Source: Campylobacteraceae bacterium (lineage in GTDB: Bacteria > Campylobacterota > Campylobacteria > Campylobacterales > Sulfurovaceae). Taken from it: DNA of 6,285 bases. Each line of letters opens with the position of its first letter. The stretch's first letter is position 1. Below the pieces are notes generated by a model. The model worked only from the letters and a program-made list of their open reading frames with translations, made no database searches and had not been told where the DNA came from. Shown here one piece after another: positions 6,064-6,285 of the stretch. The stretch spans positions 1-6,285 of the forward strand of contig JALSQJ010000257.1 in NCBI GenBank assembly GCA_026985495.1, given 5' to 3'. A program made the translations under genes and the position numbers.

Positions 6064-6090
6064 AATTTATTAACAGAACATTAATTAATT
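6064..6090 (-). terminator. Weak possible terminator at the trmA stop
   Basis: AATTAATTAA (6090-6081) can pair with TTAATAAATT (6073-6064) with one mismatch around a 7-base loop, and TTTTT follows. The stem is made only of A-U pairs, so it would be unstable. It overlaps the stop codon of trmA and abuts the ccsBA -35. Recorded as a weak possibility. Confidence 0.22.
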
Positions 6091-6285
6091 TTTTTTAGTT
6101 AAAAAAACTCCAGATTCAATATGAGGAGTATGAGGAAACTGGTCAAACATGGCACTCTCATCTATATTATGACTTTTTGTCAAACTCTCTAAATCTCGTG
6201 CCAATGTCTCAGGATTACAAGAGATATAGATGATATTCTCTATCTTTGAGATAAGCTCAATAGTATCACTATCTAATCCTGCTCT
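6085..6285 (-). CDS. trmA: RNA uracil-5-methyltransferase, TrmA type, C-terminal part (cut by window edge)
   Basis: TrmA uses S-adenosylmethionine to make 5-methyluridine at position 54 of tRNA. Only the last 66 codons are present, ending at TAA 6087-6085. The fragment begins RAGLD, the end of the family's DPPRxGLD motif. It then has ISCNPETL, whose cysteine (fragment residue 23) is the nucleophile, and [16 protein letters not shown], whose glutamate (fragment residue 57) is the general base. The 34-residue spacing equals that of C324 and E358 in E. coli TrmA. The FDQFP-x-T-x-H-x-E-x-GV-x-L-T ending resembles TrmA more than RlmD (which tends to DMFP and lacks GV-x-L), but an rRNA-specific relative cannot be excluded without the N-terminal part; an RlmD-type TRAM domain would be the deciding sign. 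It lies 93 bases upstream of ccsBA on the same strand. Confidence 0.88.
   Translation of the reverse strand, partial: RAGLDSDTIELISKIENIIYISCNPETLARDLESLTKSHNIDESAMFDQFPHTPHIESGVFLTKKN

Overview
The window looks like chromosomal DNA of a Campylobacterota (epsilonproteobacterial) organism, perhaps of the Sulfurimonas/Sulfurovum type. I infer this from the low G+C, the GreA N-terminus beginning MQKEPM, the very large fused CcsBA cytochrome c maturation protein, and a surE gene followed directly by a small ThiF-like gene (a pairing I recall from Campylobacter jejuni). No genus can be fixed from the sequence alone. Almost everything here is core housekeeping content. I see no mobile element, tRNA, rRNA, CRISPR array or phage gene.

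Layout. On the minus strand at the left edge, greA (transcript cleavage factor) runs into argC (arginine biosynthesis, cut by the window edge), with a one-base stop/start overlap. Diverging from greA across a very short gap, surE (5'-nucleotidase) and a tcdA-like E1 adenylyltransferase gene lie on the plus strand, overlap by 10 bases, and are probably one operon. A small exported Sel1-repeat protein on the minus strand converges on the tcdA-like gene with only 10 bases between the stops. The strongest terminator in the window is a minus-strand signal that lies inside the coding end of the tcdA-like gene. Next comes about 220 bases without a gene, including 100 bases that are about 97% A+T and a terminator for the gene to the right. 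That gene is ccsBA (1054 codons, minus strand), which occupies half of the window. The right edge holds the 3' end of a trmA-type RNA uracil-5-methyltransferase, also on the minus strand.

Function. The genes belong to separate pathways: transcription elongation rescue, arginine synthesis, nucleotide turnover, tRNA modification, periplasmic cytochrome c assembly, and RNA methylation. They do not form a new system that I can recognise. The parts worth a second look are small-scale: interleaved divergent promoters between greA and surE, the terminator embedded in an opposing coding sequence, two start codons where the longest open frame is misleading (surE and ccsBA), one unusual GTG start (greA), and an unusually short TcdA-like protein.
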